A stretch of 64,000 bases of DNA, from positions 62,001-126,000 of the forward strand of contig QIBA01000028.1 in assembly GCA_003225175.1 (NCBI GenBank), in the 5' to 3' direction. This DNA is from Acidobacteriota bacterium (GTDB taxonomy: Bacteria > Acidobacteriota > Terriglobia > Terriglobales > Acidobacteriaceae). The translations under genes were made by a program, and so were the position numbers. Shown here in pieces: positions 1 through 8,252 of the stretch. Under the pieces are notes generated by a model. It ran no database searches. It was not told where the DNA came from and saw nothing but the letters and a program-made list of their open reading frames with translations. How positions within the stretch are numbered: position 1 is the first letter of the stretch; every line of letters begins with the position of its first letter.

Positions 1-411
1 TTGCTTCTCTTTTTTGGCATCGAAATGACCAAGTCCGTACCAAATTCCTTTATCCTGTCGTGCTCCGCCGACAGTGAAGGTGCCGACCGGATCTCCATTC
101 TTGAGGATGTCGTAGATCACACCCGCATCAACTGCCAACGGCTCGGGTTGGGCCTGATAGAGTTCGGCATCGTAGAATCGGCCTTCCACGAGAATTGCAA
201 CCGGCGTAAGTACAGAGGTGCTGGACTCCGGAGTCGAACTATCTCCGTTCCAGGTCACGACTGCAAGTGCTCGTGGCCCGCTGTTCTTTTTGCGCTGGGC
301 GCGTATCGAGAGCGGATTGATCGCCAGCGCGGCGACGAGTGCGGCTCCCACCATGAATCGTCGGCTGCTATATAAATGAGCAAATAAACTTTGCGAGGAA
401 AAATCCTTCAT
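1..411 (-). CDS. secreted protein of unknown function, C-terminus beyond window
   Basis: The reverse strand is open from the window edge to an ATG at 409-411 and would give 137 residues here. The N-terminus has an SSRRF motif followed by a hydrophobic stretch and a likely signal-peptidase site near IRAQ, so export is likely. The mature part resembles small secreted proteins common in Acidobacteria, with a TPVAILVEGRFYDAELY-type stretch; I know no function for it. An internal ATG at 352-354 would shorten the signal and remove its positive charges, so I prefer 411, although this start overlaps the start of the divergent peroxiredoxin gene and no clear ribosome-binding site is visible. Confidence 0.6.
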   Translation of the reverse strand, partial: MKDFSSQSLFAHLYSSRRFMVGAALVAALAINPLSIRAQRKKNSGPRALAVVTWNGDSSTPESSTSVLTPVAILVEGRFYDAELYQAQPEPLAVDAGVIYDILKNGDPVGTFTVGGARQDKGIWYGLGHFDAKKEKQ

Positions 412-877
412 GGAAATTGGCGATAAGGTACCTGACATCAGTGGCCCAAATGAAAATGGCGAGCCGGTGAGCCTGAAAAATCTTCGCGGCAAGCCGGTTG
501 TCCTCTTTTTCTTTCCAAAAGCTGACACACCGGGCTGAACCATTGAGGCCTGTGGCTTCCGCGATCAATTCGAGAAGCTGCAACGCGCCGGCGCGGTCGT
601 GCTGGGCATCTCCAAAGACTCACCCAAAGCCCTCAAGAAGTTCAAAGACAAATATAGCCTTCCCTACTCCATGTTGGGCGACGAAGACAAGAAGCTCTGC
701 GAAGCATTCGGAGTCCTCAAAGAAAAAAATATGTATGGCAGGACGACGACCGGAATCGAACGCACCTCGTTTCTGATCGACAAAGAGGGTCGAGTGGCAA
801 AAATCTTCCCTAAGGTCAAGCCTGAGGGACACGCGGAAGAGGTGCTGGCCGCGATGAAGGAGCACTCGAAGTTGTAG
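410..877 (+). CDS. bcp: Bcp/PrxQ-type peroxiredoxin, candidate selenoprotein (in-frame TGA at peroxidatic position)
   Basis: Reading from ATG 410, the frame encodes 42 residues ending in FPKADTPG, then TGA at 536-538, then TIEACGFRD and a full Bcp C-terminus to TAG 875-877. Counting the TGA as a residue gives 155 aa, the normal Bcp length. E. coli Bcp has TPGCTVQACGLRD at this site, so the TGA replaces exactly the peroxidatic Cys. The resolving Cys five residues later (Cys48) is kept. Bcp reduces peroxides using a thiol donor, usually thioredoxin, in the cytoplasm. Sec at this position is known in some bacterial peroxiredoxins. The sequence after the TGA shows no decay: no other stop or frameshift. 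A GAGGA ribosome-binding site lies at about 393-397. The alternative is a TGC-to-TGA nonsense mutation or base error. No sel genes are in the window. Confidence 0.8.
551..582 (+). promoter_or_regulatory. candidate bacterial SECIS hairpin after the bcp TGA
   Basis: Positions 551-559 pair with 574-582 over nine base pairs, two of them G-U, leaving a 14-nt loop (560-573) whose second base is G. The loop begins 21 nt after the TGA at 536-538. As I recall, bacterial SECIS models ask for an apical loop 16-37 nt after UGA, a loop of 3-14 nt, and a G in its first two positions, so this fits, with the loop at the upper size limit. A competing short hairpin (545-550 with 554-559) sits too close to the UGA. 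Pairing was done by eye and no energy was calculated. Confidence 0.45.
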
Positions 878-893
878 ATCCGAGAAGCAGCAT

Positions 894-923
894 GGTAGAG
901 CAGCAGCATGCTGCATCTCTACC
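894..923. repeat. dispersed palindrome, copy A
   Basis: GGTAGAG and GCAGC face their complements around a central AT, with one two-base mismatch near the middle of the arms. The same element occurs at 16997-17022, 18757-18788 and 48670-48697. Here it lies between bcp and the YhhQ gene and would be translated if the transporter started at 892, which argues for the later start. Confidence 0.8.
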
Positions 924-945
924 AGTACAATGGAGACACGCCTCC

Positions 946-1725
946 ATGTCCCAGGCCCTGCTCCAGCGGCTCACGCACAAGCACCAGAGTCTAGGCAACT
1001 TTCGGTATTACGACATACTGGTACACATCTTCGTCGTAGTGCTGCTGATCTCCAACCTCGTCGGGTCGAAGATCTGCGCGATTGGACCGTTCCGGATCTC
1101 TGGCGCACAGCTGCTTTTCCCAATCACTTACATCTTTGGGGATGTCTTCACCGAAGTCTATGGATACTCGGGTTCGAGGCGCGCAATCTGGATCGGCTTT
1201 TTTGCTTCTGGACTCATGGCTTTCATGGGCTTCGTTACTGTTCACATCCCGCCAGCGCCGGATTGGCCAAACCAGCATGCCTTCGAAATCATCTTCAACT
1301 TCGTTCCGCGGATGGTGGCAGCAAGCCTAATCGCTTTCTGGTGCGGTGAGTTCGCGAACTCCTACACGCTGGCACGAATGAAGCTGCTCACAGAAGGACG
1401 CTGGCTGTGGACGCGAACTGTGGGATCTACGGTGGTGGGGCAAGCTGTGGACACCACTATCGTCATGTTTCTCGCATTCGGCGGCACTCTGAATCCGAAA
1501 TTGATCTTGAACCTGATCGGCTCAGGATATCTTGGCAAAGTGCTCTATGAGGTTCTGGCGACACCGTTGACGTACTTGGTTGTTAACTTTCTTAAGCGGA
1601 CTGAAGGTGTGGACGTGTACGACACACACACGGACTTTAATCCTTTCTCAAAGGAAAAGCCGGGAGAGACGGAGATCGCCACGCCATTAAAAGCCGAGTC
1701 AGTGGCGGCTGTGGGAAGCAAGTAG
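946..1725 (+). CDS. yhhQ: queuosine precursor transporter, YhhQ family
   Basis: This is an inner-membrane protein of 259 aa with about six hydrophobic segments. It matches the YhhQ/DUF165 family: the NLVGSKI stretch, FPITYIFGDVFTEVYGY, and a late VGQAVDTTIVMFLAF segment are typical. Members import queuosine precursors (preQ0/preQ1) for tRNA wobble modification. I start at ATG 946 (MSQALLQ) because the open frame upstream to 892 only translates a dispersed palindrome. The C-terminal tail of about 35 residues is hydrophilic. No preQ1 riboswitch could be recognised in the short upstream gap. The next gene converges from the other strand. Confidence 0.88.
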   Translation: MSQALLQRLTHKHQSLGNFRYYDILVHIFVVVLLISNLVGSKICAIGPFRISGAQLLFPITYIFGDVFTEVYGYSGSRRAIWIGFFASGLMAFMGFVTVHIPPAPDWPNQHAFEIIFNFVPRMVAASLIAFWCGEFANSYTLARMKLLTEGRWLWTRTVGSTVVGQAVDTTIVMFLAFGGTLNPKLILNLIGSGYLGKVLYEVLATPLTYLVVNFLKRTEGVDVYDTHTDFNPFSKEKPGETEIATPLKAESVAAVGSK

Positions 1726-1737
1726 CAGTAAGGCCAG

Positions 1738-3630
1738 TTATCTCAGTTCGGGTTTGGGAAGCGGACTGTCGCTGCGAGTGATGGTTCCATCGCTGTTGAC
1801 CTTCATCACCATCAGCACTTTGTCGTCAGCCTGGATGCCGTGGCACCACTGATTTACTTCCGTCAGCACGGCCTCGACGATTCCCTGAGCAGTGTTACCG
1901 CGATTCTTTAACACAGAAGCGGCCAGCTTCTCCGATCCGAACTCTTCGTCATTCTGGTTGCAAGCCTCCAGAATCCCATCTGTGCAGCAGACTAGGATGT
2001 CGCCTGCCTTTAGTTGTGCAGTGCCGCGAGTGTAATCCGTTTTTGGGAATAGACCGATTACTGTCCCGCCGTCTTCCAGAAGCGTGCAGGTCCCCGTCTC
2101 CCCGTCCACAAGAATCGGGGGCACATGGCCGGCATTGATGTAATGAAGCCCATTGCGCCGCGTGTCCACCAGGCCAAGGAAGCAGCTCAGGTACTTCTCT
2201 GACTTGGTGTCGTTGTAGATCATCTCGTTCAACGACAAAGCCAGGACTTCCAACGAATGCAGATGCATCACCAGCGCCCGCAGAGTCGCCTGCAAGTTCG
2301 ACATCACCAGTGCCGAAGAAACGCCCTTGCCTTCAACGTCGGCAACCACCAGCAAGAGCGACTGCGGACCGAGATGAAGGAAGTCGTAATAGTCTCCGCC
2401 GCACTCGAAGCAAGGCTCGTTCGCCACCGCTAAGTCAAAGCCCGGAACGACTGGGGGTTGGTCCGGTAACAGGCTCCGCTGAATACCGCGCGCCAGCGCC
2501 AGCTCCTTTTCCATGCGCTGCTTCTCGAGAGACTCGCGGTGAAGGCGCGCATTCTCCAGCGCCATGGCCATATGGCCCGAGAGCTTGGAGAGAAAATCTT
2601 CATCTTCGGCTGTGAAGTGATTCCCGGTTGTCTTATTAAGGAGCTGGATAACTCCGACTACCTCGCCCGTGTAGTGTCGAATTGGCATTCCCAGAAGAGA
2701 ACGCGTCCGATAATTAAAGCGCTGATCGAAGCTTGGCTCAAATGCTGGATGCGCGTAGGCGTCCTCTACATTAACCGTCTCTGCCGTTTCGGCAACATGC
2801 CCGGCAATACCTTTGCCCCATGGCATGCGAATCTCCTGGTGATCAAGACCGAAAGCCACAATCGACCACAGCTCTTTCTGTTTGGCGTCAACCAGAAAGA
2901 CACTGCCGCGATCGGCCTTCACTTCCTGCCGCGCAATCTTGAGGATTAATTCAAGCAGTTCAGCGAGATCGAGCGTCGAGTTAAGGAGGCGGGTTGCTTC
3001 AAATAACAGTGAGAGCTGTGTGATCTGCTTCTGCTGCTGTTGTGCCGCGAATACGTCGGGGACTTTGATATTGCACATCTCCAAGTAAGTCCGCCACAAC
3101 GAAAGTAGCGCCGGAGAGGCGCTTGCTTCCGTATAAACGGCAAGCGCTCCCAGCAGCGTGCTGCCACCAGCGAGTAAGGGGTAGCAGGAGATGTAATGAA
3201 AGCCATTTGTTCGCGCAAATTCCTGATCTTCTGCGCTGAACGAGGCGAGGTTAGCGTTCTCGATCGCTCTGCGCGCCTCAGCGACCTTACCGAGCGCACC
3301 CTCTCCGGACGGCACATAATCAAGCCGTCGCTGAGCAGCCTTGCCGGCGGAATGCACGAGATACAGCGAGTTCGAGGTCTCGTCCCAGAGCCACAGTTCG
3401 CCACGTTCGCCCTGGAACTCCGATACGAGAAACTCAGGAATACGCTGGAGGATTTCGTCATTTGGAAAAGTGGAGAAAGATGTGACCACTCCAGCCAGAG
3501 AATCGAGAATATCCTGGCGCTCTAATTTGGCTTTTTCAGTCGCCACAGCAGAGGATTCCACGAGTACCGCTACCTTTGGCGCAGGGAAAAGCGCCGAGGA
3601 ACTAGCAAAATTGTCGATTTTGCTCCCCAA
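1738..3630 (-). CDS. GAF-GAF-SpoIIE (PP2C-type) serine phosphatase, RsbU-like
   Basis: The 630-aa soluble protein has a divergent GAF-like domain (about 45-190), a clear GAF domain (about 205-365, with WGKGIAGHVAETAE and LGMPI), a short helical linker with the usual RGIQRSLLPD, and a SpoIIE/PP2C phosphatase domain (about 395-610). Metal-binding acidic residues are visible in GGDYYDF (Asp413), DVEGKG (Asp431), CTDG (Asp551) and QADDK. Such proteins dephosphorylate anti-anti-sigma factors in partner-switching systems in response to signals sensed by GAF. No STAS or anti-sigma partner gene lies in the window, so the pathway is inferred. The gene stands alone, convergent with yhhQ. Confidence 0.88.
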   Translation of the reverse strand: MGSKIDNFASSSALFPAPKVAVLVESSAVATEKAKLERQDILDSLAGVVTSFSTFPNDEILQRIPEFLVSEFQGERGELWLWDETSNSLYLVHSAGKAAQRRLDYVPSGEGALGKVAEARRAIENANLASFSAEDQEFARTNGFHYISCYPLLAGGSTLLGALAVYTEASASPALLSLWRTYLEMCNIKVPDVFAAQQQQKQITQLSLLFEATRLLNSTLDLAELLELILKIARQEVKADRGSVFLVDAKQKELWSIVAFGLDHQEIRMPWGKGIAGHVAETAETVNVEDAYAHPAFEPSFDQRFNYRTRSLLGMPIRHYTGEVVGVIQLLNKTTGNHFTAEDEDFLSKLSGHMAMALENARLHRESLEKQRMEKELALARGIQRSLLPDQPPVVPGFDLAVANEPCFECGGDYYDFLHLGPQSLLLVVADVEGKGVSSALVMSNLQATLRALVMHLHSLEVLALSLNEMIYNDTKSEKYLSCFLGLVDTRRNGLHYINAGHVPPILVDGETGTCTLLEDGGTVIGLFPKTDYTRGTAQLKAGDILVCCTDGILEACNQNDEEFGSEKLAASVLKNRGNTAQGIVEAVLTEVNQWCHGIQADDKVLMVMKVNSDGTITRSDSPLPKPELR

Positions 3631-3736
3631 CTATATGCGGGCTTTTGGACTTTGTAAATCCAATGGTCCGTGGTGATTCGTACTAAATTAATGTTTCACG
3701 CCGGGTATACTGCAACTTTTGCAGGCTGTGTGCAAT

Positions 3737-4759
3737 TCAGGAGATCCCGCCAAGATCTGCCCTCTGATGATGCTTCACGATCGCCTCGTTGATTTGCAAG
3801 GCTAAGGCCAATGCCGCACGGCCCTCATTGAGAGAAATCTGAGGGACGCTCCGGCTGCGCACAGCGCTGAGAAATGCCCCGATCTCGGTTCGCAGCGGTT
3901 CTCCTGCTTCCACCTTCGGTTTGTTGATAGCGATTCCCGGAGCTGGTCCGATGCGGGTTGGAGATACTTCACCTCGCAGCAATGCAGCCGCAGCCTTCTC
4001 ATCTACACGAATGCTGATCACGTCCTGCCGTCCGTAATCAATCGAGATGTACTCGTGGGGCTGGAAAAAGCGAAGCTTACGGACCTTCTCAGTGCTCACG
4101 CGGCTTGCAGTGAAATTGGCGACACAGCCGCTCTGGAATTCGACTCGCACATTTGCGATATCTACTTTGTCGCTGATTACCGGCAGGCCAACAGCACGAA
4201 TCTCGCGAACAGGCGATTTCACCAGCGATAGCACTATGTCGAGATCGTGGATCATCAGATCCATGATGACGTCAACGTCCAGCGAACGCGGAGTAAAGAC
4301 GCTTAGCCGGTGCACTTCGAAGAACATGGGCTTCGTGACCAGTTCGACAGTGGCCATCACAGCCGGATTGAATCGCTCCAAGTGACCTACCTGTGCGATT
4401 CGGCCTGTTTTCGAAGCGATATCGATCAGTTCATCAGCTTCCGCCAACGTCGAGGCCACTGGTTTTTCGATGAGCACATCGGCGCCGCTCTGCATGAGTT
4501 CTCGCGCGACGCTCAGATGATGACTGGTAGGAACCGCAACGGAGGCGGCTTCAATCTTTCCGCGCAGGTCACCGATTGAAGCGATGGACTGTGTACCGAA
4601 TTCGGCTGCAATGCTTTGGGCCCGCTGGGGATTGTTGTCCACAACTCCAACGAAATCGATCCCTGCACTTTCCTGCTGCAGTTGCCGGTAAACACGTGCG
4701 TGGTTGCGACCGAAGGCACCGCACCCGACAACCGCAACGCGAACGACGGCGGCACTCAT
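3737..4759 (-). CDS. Gfo/Idh/MocA family oxidoreductase
   Basis: A 340-aa NAD(P)-dependent sugar oxidoreductase. The Rossmann fold shows GCGAFG at 12-17 and the family signature EKP at 98-100, followed by the C-terminal beta-sheet domain. The ATG (4757-4759) overlaps the stop of the upstream glycosyltransferase as ATGA, so the two are almost certainly co-translated. With the GT39-like and GT2 genes upstream it forms a three-gene reverse-strand unit, which suggests a role in making or modifying a nucleotide sugar or lipid-linked sugar. The substrate cannot be told from the sequence. Confidence 0.88.
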   Translation of the reverse strand: MSAAVVRVAVVGCGAFGRNHARVYRQLQQESAGIDFVGVVDNNPQRAQSIAAEFGTQSIASIGDLRGKIEAASVAVPTSHHLSVARELMQSGADVLIEKPVASTLAEADELIDIASKTGRIAQVGHLERFNPAVMATVELVTKPMFFEVHRLSVFTPRSLDVDVIMDLMIHDLDIVLSLVKSPVREIRAVGLPVISDKVDIANVRVEFQSGCVANFTASRVSTEKVRKLRFFQPHEYISIDYGRQDVISIRVDEKAAAALLRGEVSPTRIGPAPGIAINKPKVEAGEPLRTEIGAFLSAVRSRSVPQISLNEGRAALALALQINEAIVKHHQRADLGGIS

Positions 4760-5514
4760 TCAAAGAACCGGAACTTCAGGATGTGCCACACTGCGGCCAC
4801 GCCATCGCGCCACGTAATCTTTTTGCCTTCCTCGTAAGTGCGGCCGTGATAGCGGATCGGAACTTCATAGATGCGGCAGCCCAGACGGGCGACTTTGATC
4901 GTGAACTCCGGTTCGAAACCAAAACGGTTGCTGCGGAACTGCAGTGCGTCAAGCACCTCGCGGCGAAAGACTTTGTATCCGACCTCCATGTCGGTGAGGT
5001 TCAGGTTGGTAAGCATGTTGCAGAAAAATGTCAAACCTTGATTGCTCACGTAGTGCCAGAAATAAAGGACGCGATGGGAGCCTCCGTGGAAGCGATTGCC
5101 GAAAACCACGTCAGCAAAGCCTTCAAGGATGGGCTCCAGCAGCCGTGAATAATCGCGTGGATCATATTCAAGGTCGGCGTCCTGAATCAGAAGCACGTCG
5201 CCAGAGGCATACTTAAACCCTGTACGCAGGGCAGCCCCTTTGCCCTGATTATGATCATGCAGCACGAGTTTGATTTGCGCGCCAAAAGTCTCCTGCACTC
5301 GGTGTACTAATTCGGGAAGGATCTCACGCGTGCCATCTCGCGAAAAGTCGTCCACAATCACGAGTTCAAGTTCCAAGGGAGAAGCCGCCTGAAGAACTCT
5401 CTCTAGCGTAGTGGCCACGGTTGCCCTCTCGTTGTAGACCGGAAGAATAATCGATAACCGCCGTAGTGTTTTGTTGACGTCAACAGCGAAGCGTCGGGAA
5501 GTCACGAGTTTCAT
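4756..5514 (-). CDS. family 2 glycosyltransferase, dolichol-phosphate mannosyltransferase-like
   Basis: A 252-aa GT-A fold enzyme with SIILPVYNER near the N-terminus, VIVDDFSRDGT, and a DAD metal/nucleotide-sugar motif within LIQDADLEYDP. The NQGKGAALRTG stretch and the late FGFEPEF segment are typical of enzymes that transfer a sugar onto polyprenyl phosphate at the membrane. No transmembrane extension follows, so it is probably peripheral. The ATG at 5514 overlaps the stop of the upstream gene (ATGA). A longer open frame to 5718 runs antisense-free but inside the upstream gene and is not used. Together with the GT39-like gene this suggests a lipid-linked sugar donor and its transferase. Confidence 0.88.
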   Translation of the reverse strand: MKLVTSRRFAVDVNKTLRRLSIILPVYNERATVATTLERVLQAASPLELELVIVDDFSRDGTREILPELVHRVQETFGAQIKLVLHDHNQGKGAALRTGFKYASGDVLLIQDADLEYDPRDYSRLLEPILEGFADVVFGNRFHGGSHRVLYFWHYVSNQGLTFFCNMLTNLNLTDMEVGYKVFRREVLDALQFRSNRFGFEPEFTIKVARLGCRIYEVPIRYHGRTYEEGKKITWRDGVAAVWHILKFRFFE

Positions 5515-6842
5515 GAAGGTGTGTTCGTCGCGATTTCGTGCGCTGTCTGTTTCTTTGCTGTGGGTTGCGTATAAAGGAACAGCCCTACCATCAGGACCAA
5601 CATCTCTGGTTCGATTGGAGCACGATATCGCGGGTGAGGAAAAGTAACGTAATAGATGAGGGGCGCGGCAAAGAGCAGAGATCCAAATAAAAATGTCGCG
5701 GGATGTCGAGAGCGCCACATCGCGCAGAGCGCAGCGAACGCCAGAATCGACGAGAGCAAGAATGCGATATTCCTTCCTAACGTGAGCACTTCAAATCCGC
5801 TATCGCGCGGCGTGCCATACCAGTAGAAGATCGCGCGTTTTAAGCAGAGTTTGGCAAAGAGCAGTGGCTGAGACCGAATGAAATCGAACGCTTCCCGCTT
5901 CTTCACCTGGACATAAGCGATCTCTCCCATCTCCTGGTATTTCCTGCGCTCAAGGACGTTGCTGCTGGGATGCACCCAGAATCGCCATAGGCCGACGGCA
6001 TTGTCTCCATTTCCCATGCGCAACTCAGCGCCAAAGTTGCTGCGGAGGGGAATGAAGCGATGGAAGACGATATAGTTTCGAATCACCCAGGGACTGAGCA
6101 GGACAAGGAATACACATCCCGCAGCAATAGCAGACCAAAATGCCCTCTTGCCGGCGTGGAACCGTAATTGTGTGATCAGCAGCCACACCCCGCAGAAGGG
6201 AAGCCACAACAGGAGCGCCGGATTCGTTAACGCGATTAGGCCCCATAACACTCCGAACAGCAGCCATTCCGAGGTTCGCGTTCGCGGGGAAAATTTGACG
6301 GCAAAGGCAGGCGCTCTCGCCTGAGTCGGGCCAGACAAGGTCTCCGGTGTAGAGTTCATCCACTGCACACCTGCCATTCGCAACCCTAACAAGAAGAGAC
6401 AGGCCAACAAAAACGTGGCGAGGCTCGTCTCCCATGCCCACTTGATTGCCCAGTACCAAGCATAGGGGAACAGCGCGGCTAGCCATCCCGACCACATTGC
6501 CGCGCGATGACCGAATGTTCGTCGTGCGATGTAGAAAACCGGAATAATGGTGAGCGCGGAAAAGATGGAATTGATGGAGAGAATCACGATCGCCGATCTG
6601 ACCGTATAAATCCCGAAAACTTTGAACACGCCGGCCAGCAGATACGGATAGATCGGAGCCAACCACGCTGTGGGTCCTGTACCGTCCTGGAACGGTGAAC
6701 TGAAACCCTGGCCCAATGCAACGGAGCGAGCAATGCGGCCTGTCTCCCACCCAAATCCAAAACTTCCCTCCAGTTTGGAAATTCGATAGGTGTGACCGAT
6801 AAAGATCGCAAGCTCGCGAGCGACGAGTCCCACCCACACCAT
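5511..6842 (-). CDS. GT39/ArnT-like integral membrane glycosyltransferase
   Basis: A 443-aa polytopic protein with about ten hydrophobic segments. The first periplasmic region after TM1 carries the GFGWETGRIARSVALGQGFSSPF stretch and TAWLAPIYPYLLAG, typical of dolichyl-phosphate-mannose-protein mannosyltransferase-like enzymes that use a polyprenyl-linked sugar. The frame upstream of the ATG at 6842 is open to about 6960 but contains no usual start codon. First of a tightly overlapping three-gene unit with the GT2 and Gfo/Idh/MocA genes. Acceptor unknown. Confidence 0.75.
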   Translation of the reverse strand: MVWVGLVARELAIFIGHTYRISKLEGSFGFGWETGRIARSVALGQGFSSPFQDGTGPTAWLAPIYPYLLAGVFKVFGIYTVRSAIVILSINSIFSALTIIPVFYIARRTFGHRAAMWSGWLAALFPYAWYWAIKWAWETSLATFLLACLFLLGLRMAGVQWMNSTPETLSGPTQARAPAFAVKFSPRTRTSEWLLFGVLWGLIALTNPALLLWLPFCGVWLLITQLRFHAGKRAFWSAIAAGCVFLVLLSPWVIRNYIVFHRFIPLRSNFGAELRMGNGDNAVGLWRFWVHPSSNVLERRKYQEMGEIAYVQVKKREAFDFIRSQPLLFAKLCLKRAIFYWYGTPRDSGFEVLTLGRNIAFLLSSILAFAALCAMWRSRHPATFLFGSLLFAAPLIYYVTFPHPRYRAPIEPEMLVLMVGLFLYTQPTAKKQTAHEIATNTPS

Positions 6843-6959
6843 GGTGGACCATCGTTGCCAGCGAGAATGAGAGAAAACCGGGGAAGCCCGCCGCAGACTG
6901 TTCTTCTGTTGAGTGTAAGAAATCGAACTGTTCCTTGCGGCTTTTGTAGCGACTATAAC

Positions 6960-7889
6960 TCAGTGCTCGTGGCGATGGTGAGCTTCTTCCAAGGTGACCG
7001 GTATCAAGCAGCCGTGAGCGGTCTCGCAATTCTCGTGTTCGAACTGGATCGTAGTGTGATGAATACGAAAGTGTACGGCCAGACGCTCCTTCACACTGCG
7101 CAAGATCGCCTCACTGGCGGATGGCGGAATATCGGCAATCGCAATATGGCAGGAGAGAGCATGCATCTCTGATCCTATGCTCCAAACGTGCAGGTCATGA
7201 ACATCCCTTACTCCATTCACCTGCTTCATCGTATCGGCCAGCAGCTCCATGCTCACGCCTTTCGGGGTGCCTTCCAGCAAGATGTTGAGCGTCTCGCGAA
7301 CAATGCCGAATGAGGACCAGAGAATCAGCGCGCCGATTGCGAACGAGAGTGCCGGGTCGATCCATGTCTTTCCCGTAAACAGAATGAACCAGCCGCCCAC
7401 AATCACGGACGCAGTCGAGAGCGTATCTCCGAGCATATGAATGAAGGCGCTGCGAACGTTCACGTCGTCACTGCTCCCATGCAACATGATCGCAATCAGC
7501 CCATTCATGACAACGCCCGCAGCCGCCACGATCATCATCGTCCGGGCGTGCACAGCTACGGGATTCACCATGCGGTGAGCGGCTTCGAGAAAGATGTAAA
7601 TCGCCACTGCTACCAGGCTGAGGGCATTTACGAACGCCGCCAGCACGCCGGCGCGATGGTAGCCAAAGGTCTTGGTCGCAGTTGGTGGACGTGTCCCGAG
7701 GTACACCGCTACCCATGACAGCAGCAGCGCGAGAAAATCCGACACGTTGTGCCCCGCCTCCGACAGCAGTGCCAGACTATGAGCTTTTATTCCAGCGACG
7801 ACGGTTACAGCAATGTAGGCCAAGGTGAGGAACAGGGCCACGCGCAGGAGCTTCGAGGTGCTCGCCGGGCCATGCGCGTGCGCGTGCAT
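6960..7889 (-). CDS. cation diffusion facilitator (Zn/Co/Cd efflux), CzcD/ZitB-like
   Basis: A 309-aa inner-membrane antiporter with six hydrophobic segments. The metal site appears in TM2 (SEAGHNVSDF) and TM5 (HMLGDTLS), both in the HxxxD form. A cytoplasmic C-terminal domain with DVHDLHVWSIGSEMHALSCHI follows, as usual in the family. Both ends are His-rich (MHAHAHGP and HHRHEH), which may bind metal. It is expected to export Zn2+ or similar ions in exchange for protons. The gene is on its own, 117 bp upstream of the glycosylation unit on the same strand. Confidence 0.92.
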   Translation of the reverse strand: MHAHAHGPASTSKLLRVALFLTLAYIAVTVVAGIKAHSLALLSEAGHNVSDFLALLLSWVAVYLGTRPPTATKTFGYHRAGVLAAFVNALSLVAVAIYIFLEAAHRMVNPVAVHARTMMIVAAAGVVMNGLIAIMLHGSSDDVNVRSAFIHMLGDTLSTASVIVGGWFILFTGKTWIDPALSFAIGALILWSSFGIVRETLNILLEGTPKGVSMELLADTMKQVNGVRDVHDLHVWSIGSEMHALSCHIAIADIPPSASEAILRSVKERLAVHFRIHHTTIQFEHENCETAHGCLIPVTLEEAHHRHEH

Positions 7890-7982
7890 ATGCAGATAGT
7901 GTAGCGAGAATCGGGTGATGGGTCATCGGTGACGTGGGAACGGCACGCCGGCTAAGCTGCATACATCGAGTACTTACCCTTC

Positions 7983-8077
7983 ACTGACATCCCGAAGCCA
8001 AAGCGAAGATCTGCTTCTCTGGGACGACTCCAGGAAAGCAGATTCGTCGCGAAAAGCAGGCGCTTCGGAATGACAGT
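7983..8077. repeat. intergenic inverted repeat of the TCATTCCGA type, copy 1
   Basis: The left end ACTGACATCCCGAAGC faces the right end GCTTCGGAATGACAGT, with ATCTGCTT and AAGCAGAT as inner arms. It is an imperfect relative of the element at 46816-46918. It occupies part of the 363-bp gap 7890-8252, whose remainder shows no gene; the last bases hold the ribosome-binding site of the BON gene. Confidence 0.6.
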
Positions 8078-8252
8078 ATCGAGGTCGGTAGTAGATTGGG
8101 TTCGCACTTCGGCCGATCACCACGATGACGCGATCGCCCCGATGCTTCCAATTCTTCCTTGCCTTAGCCCGCCAACCCTCTGTGGTTCAACAGCATCCGG
8201 GTAGGGGTGAAGAGGTACTCAGACCCTGAGTAGGCATGCAGGAGATTTCCCC

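Noticed and set aside
878-945. preQ1 riboswitch before yhhQ
   Set aside because: The gap is filled by a dispersed palindrome and no preQ1 aptamer pattern could be seen.
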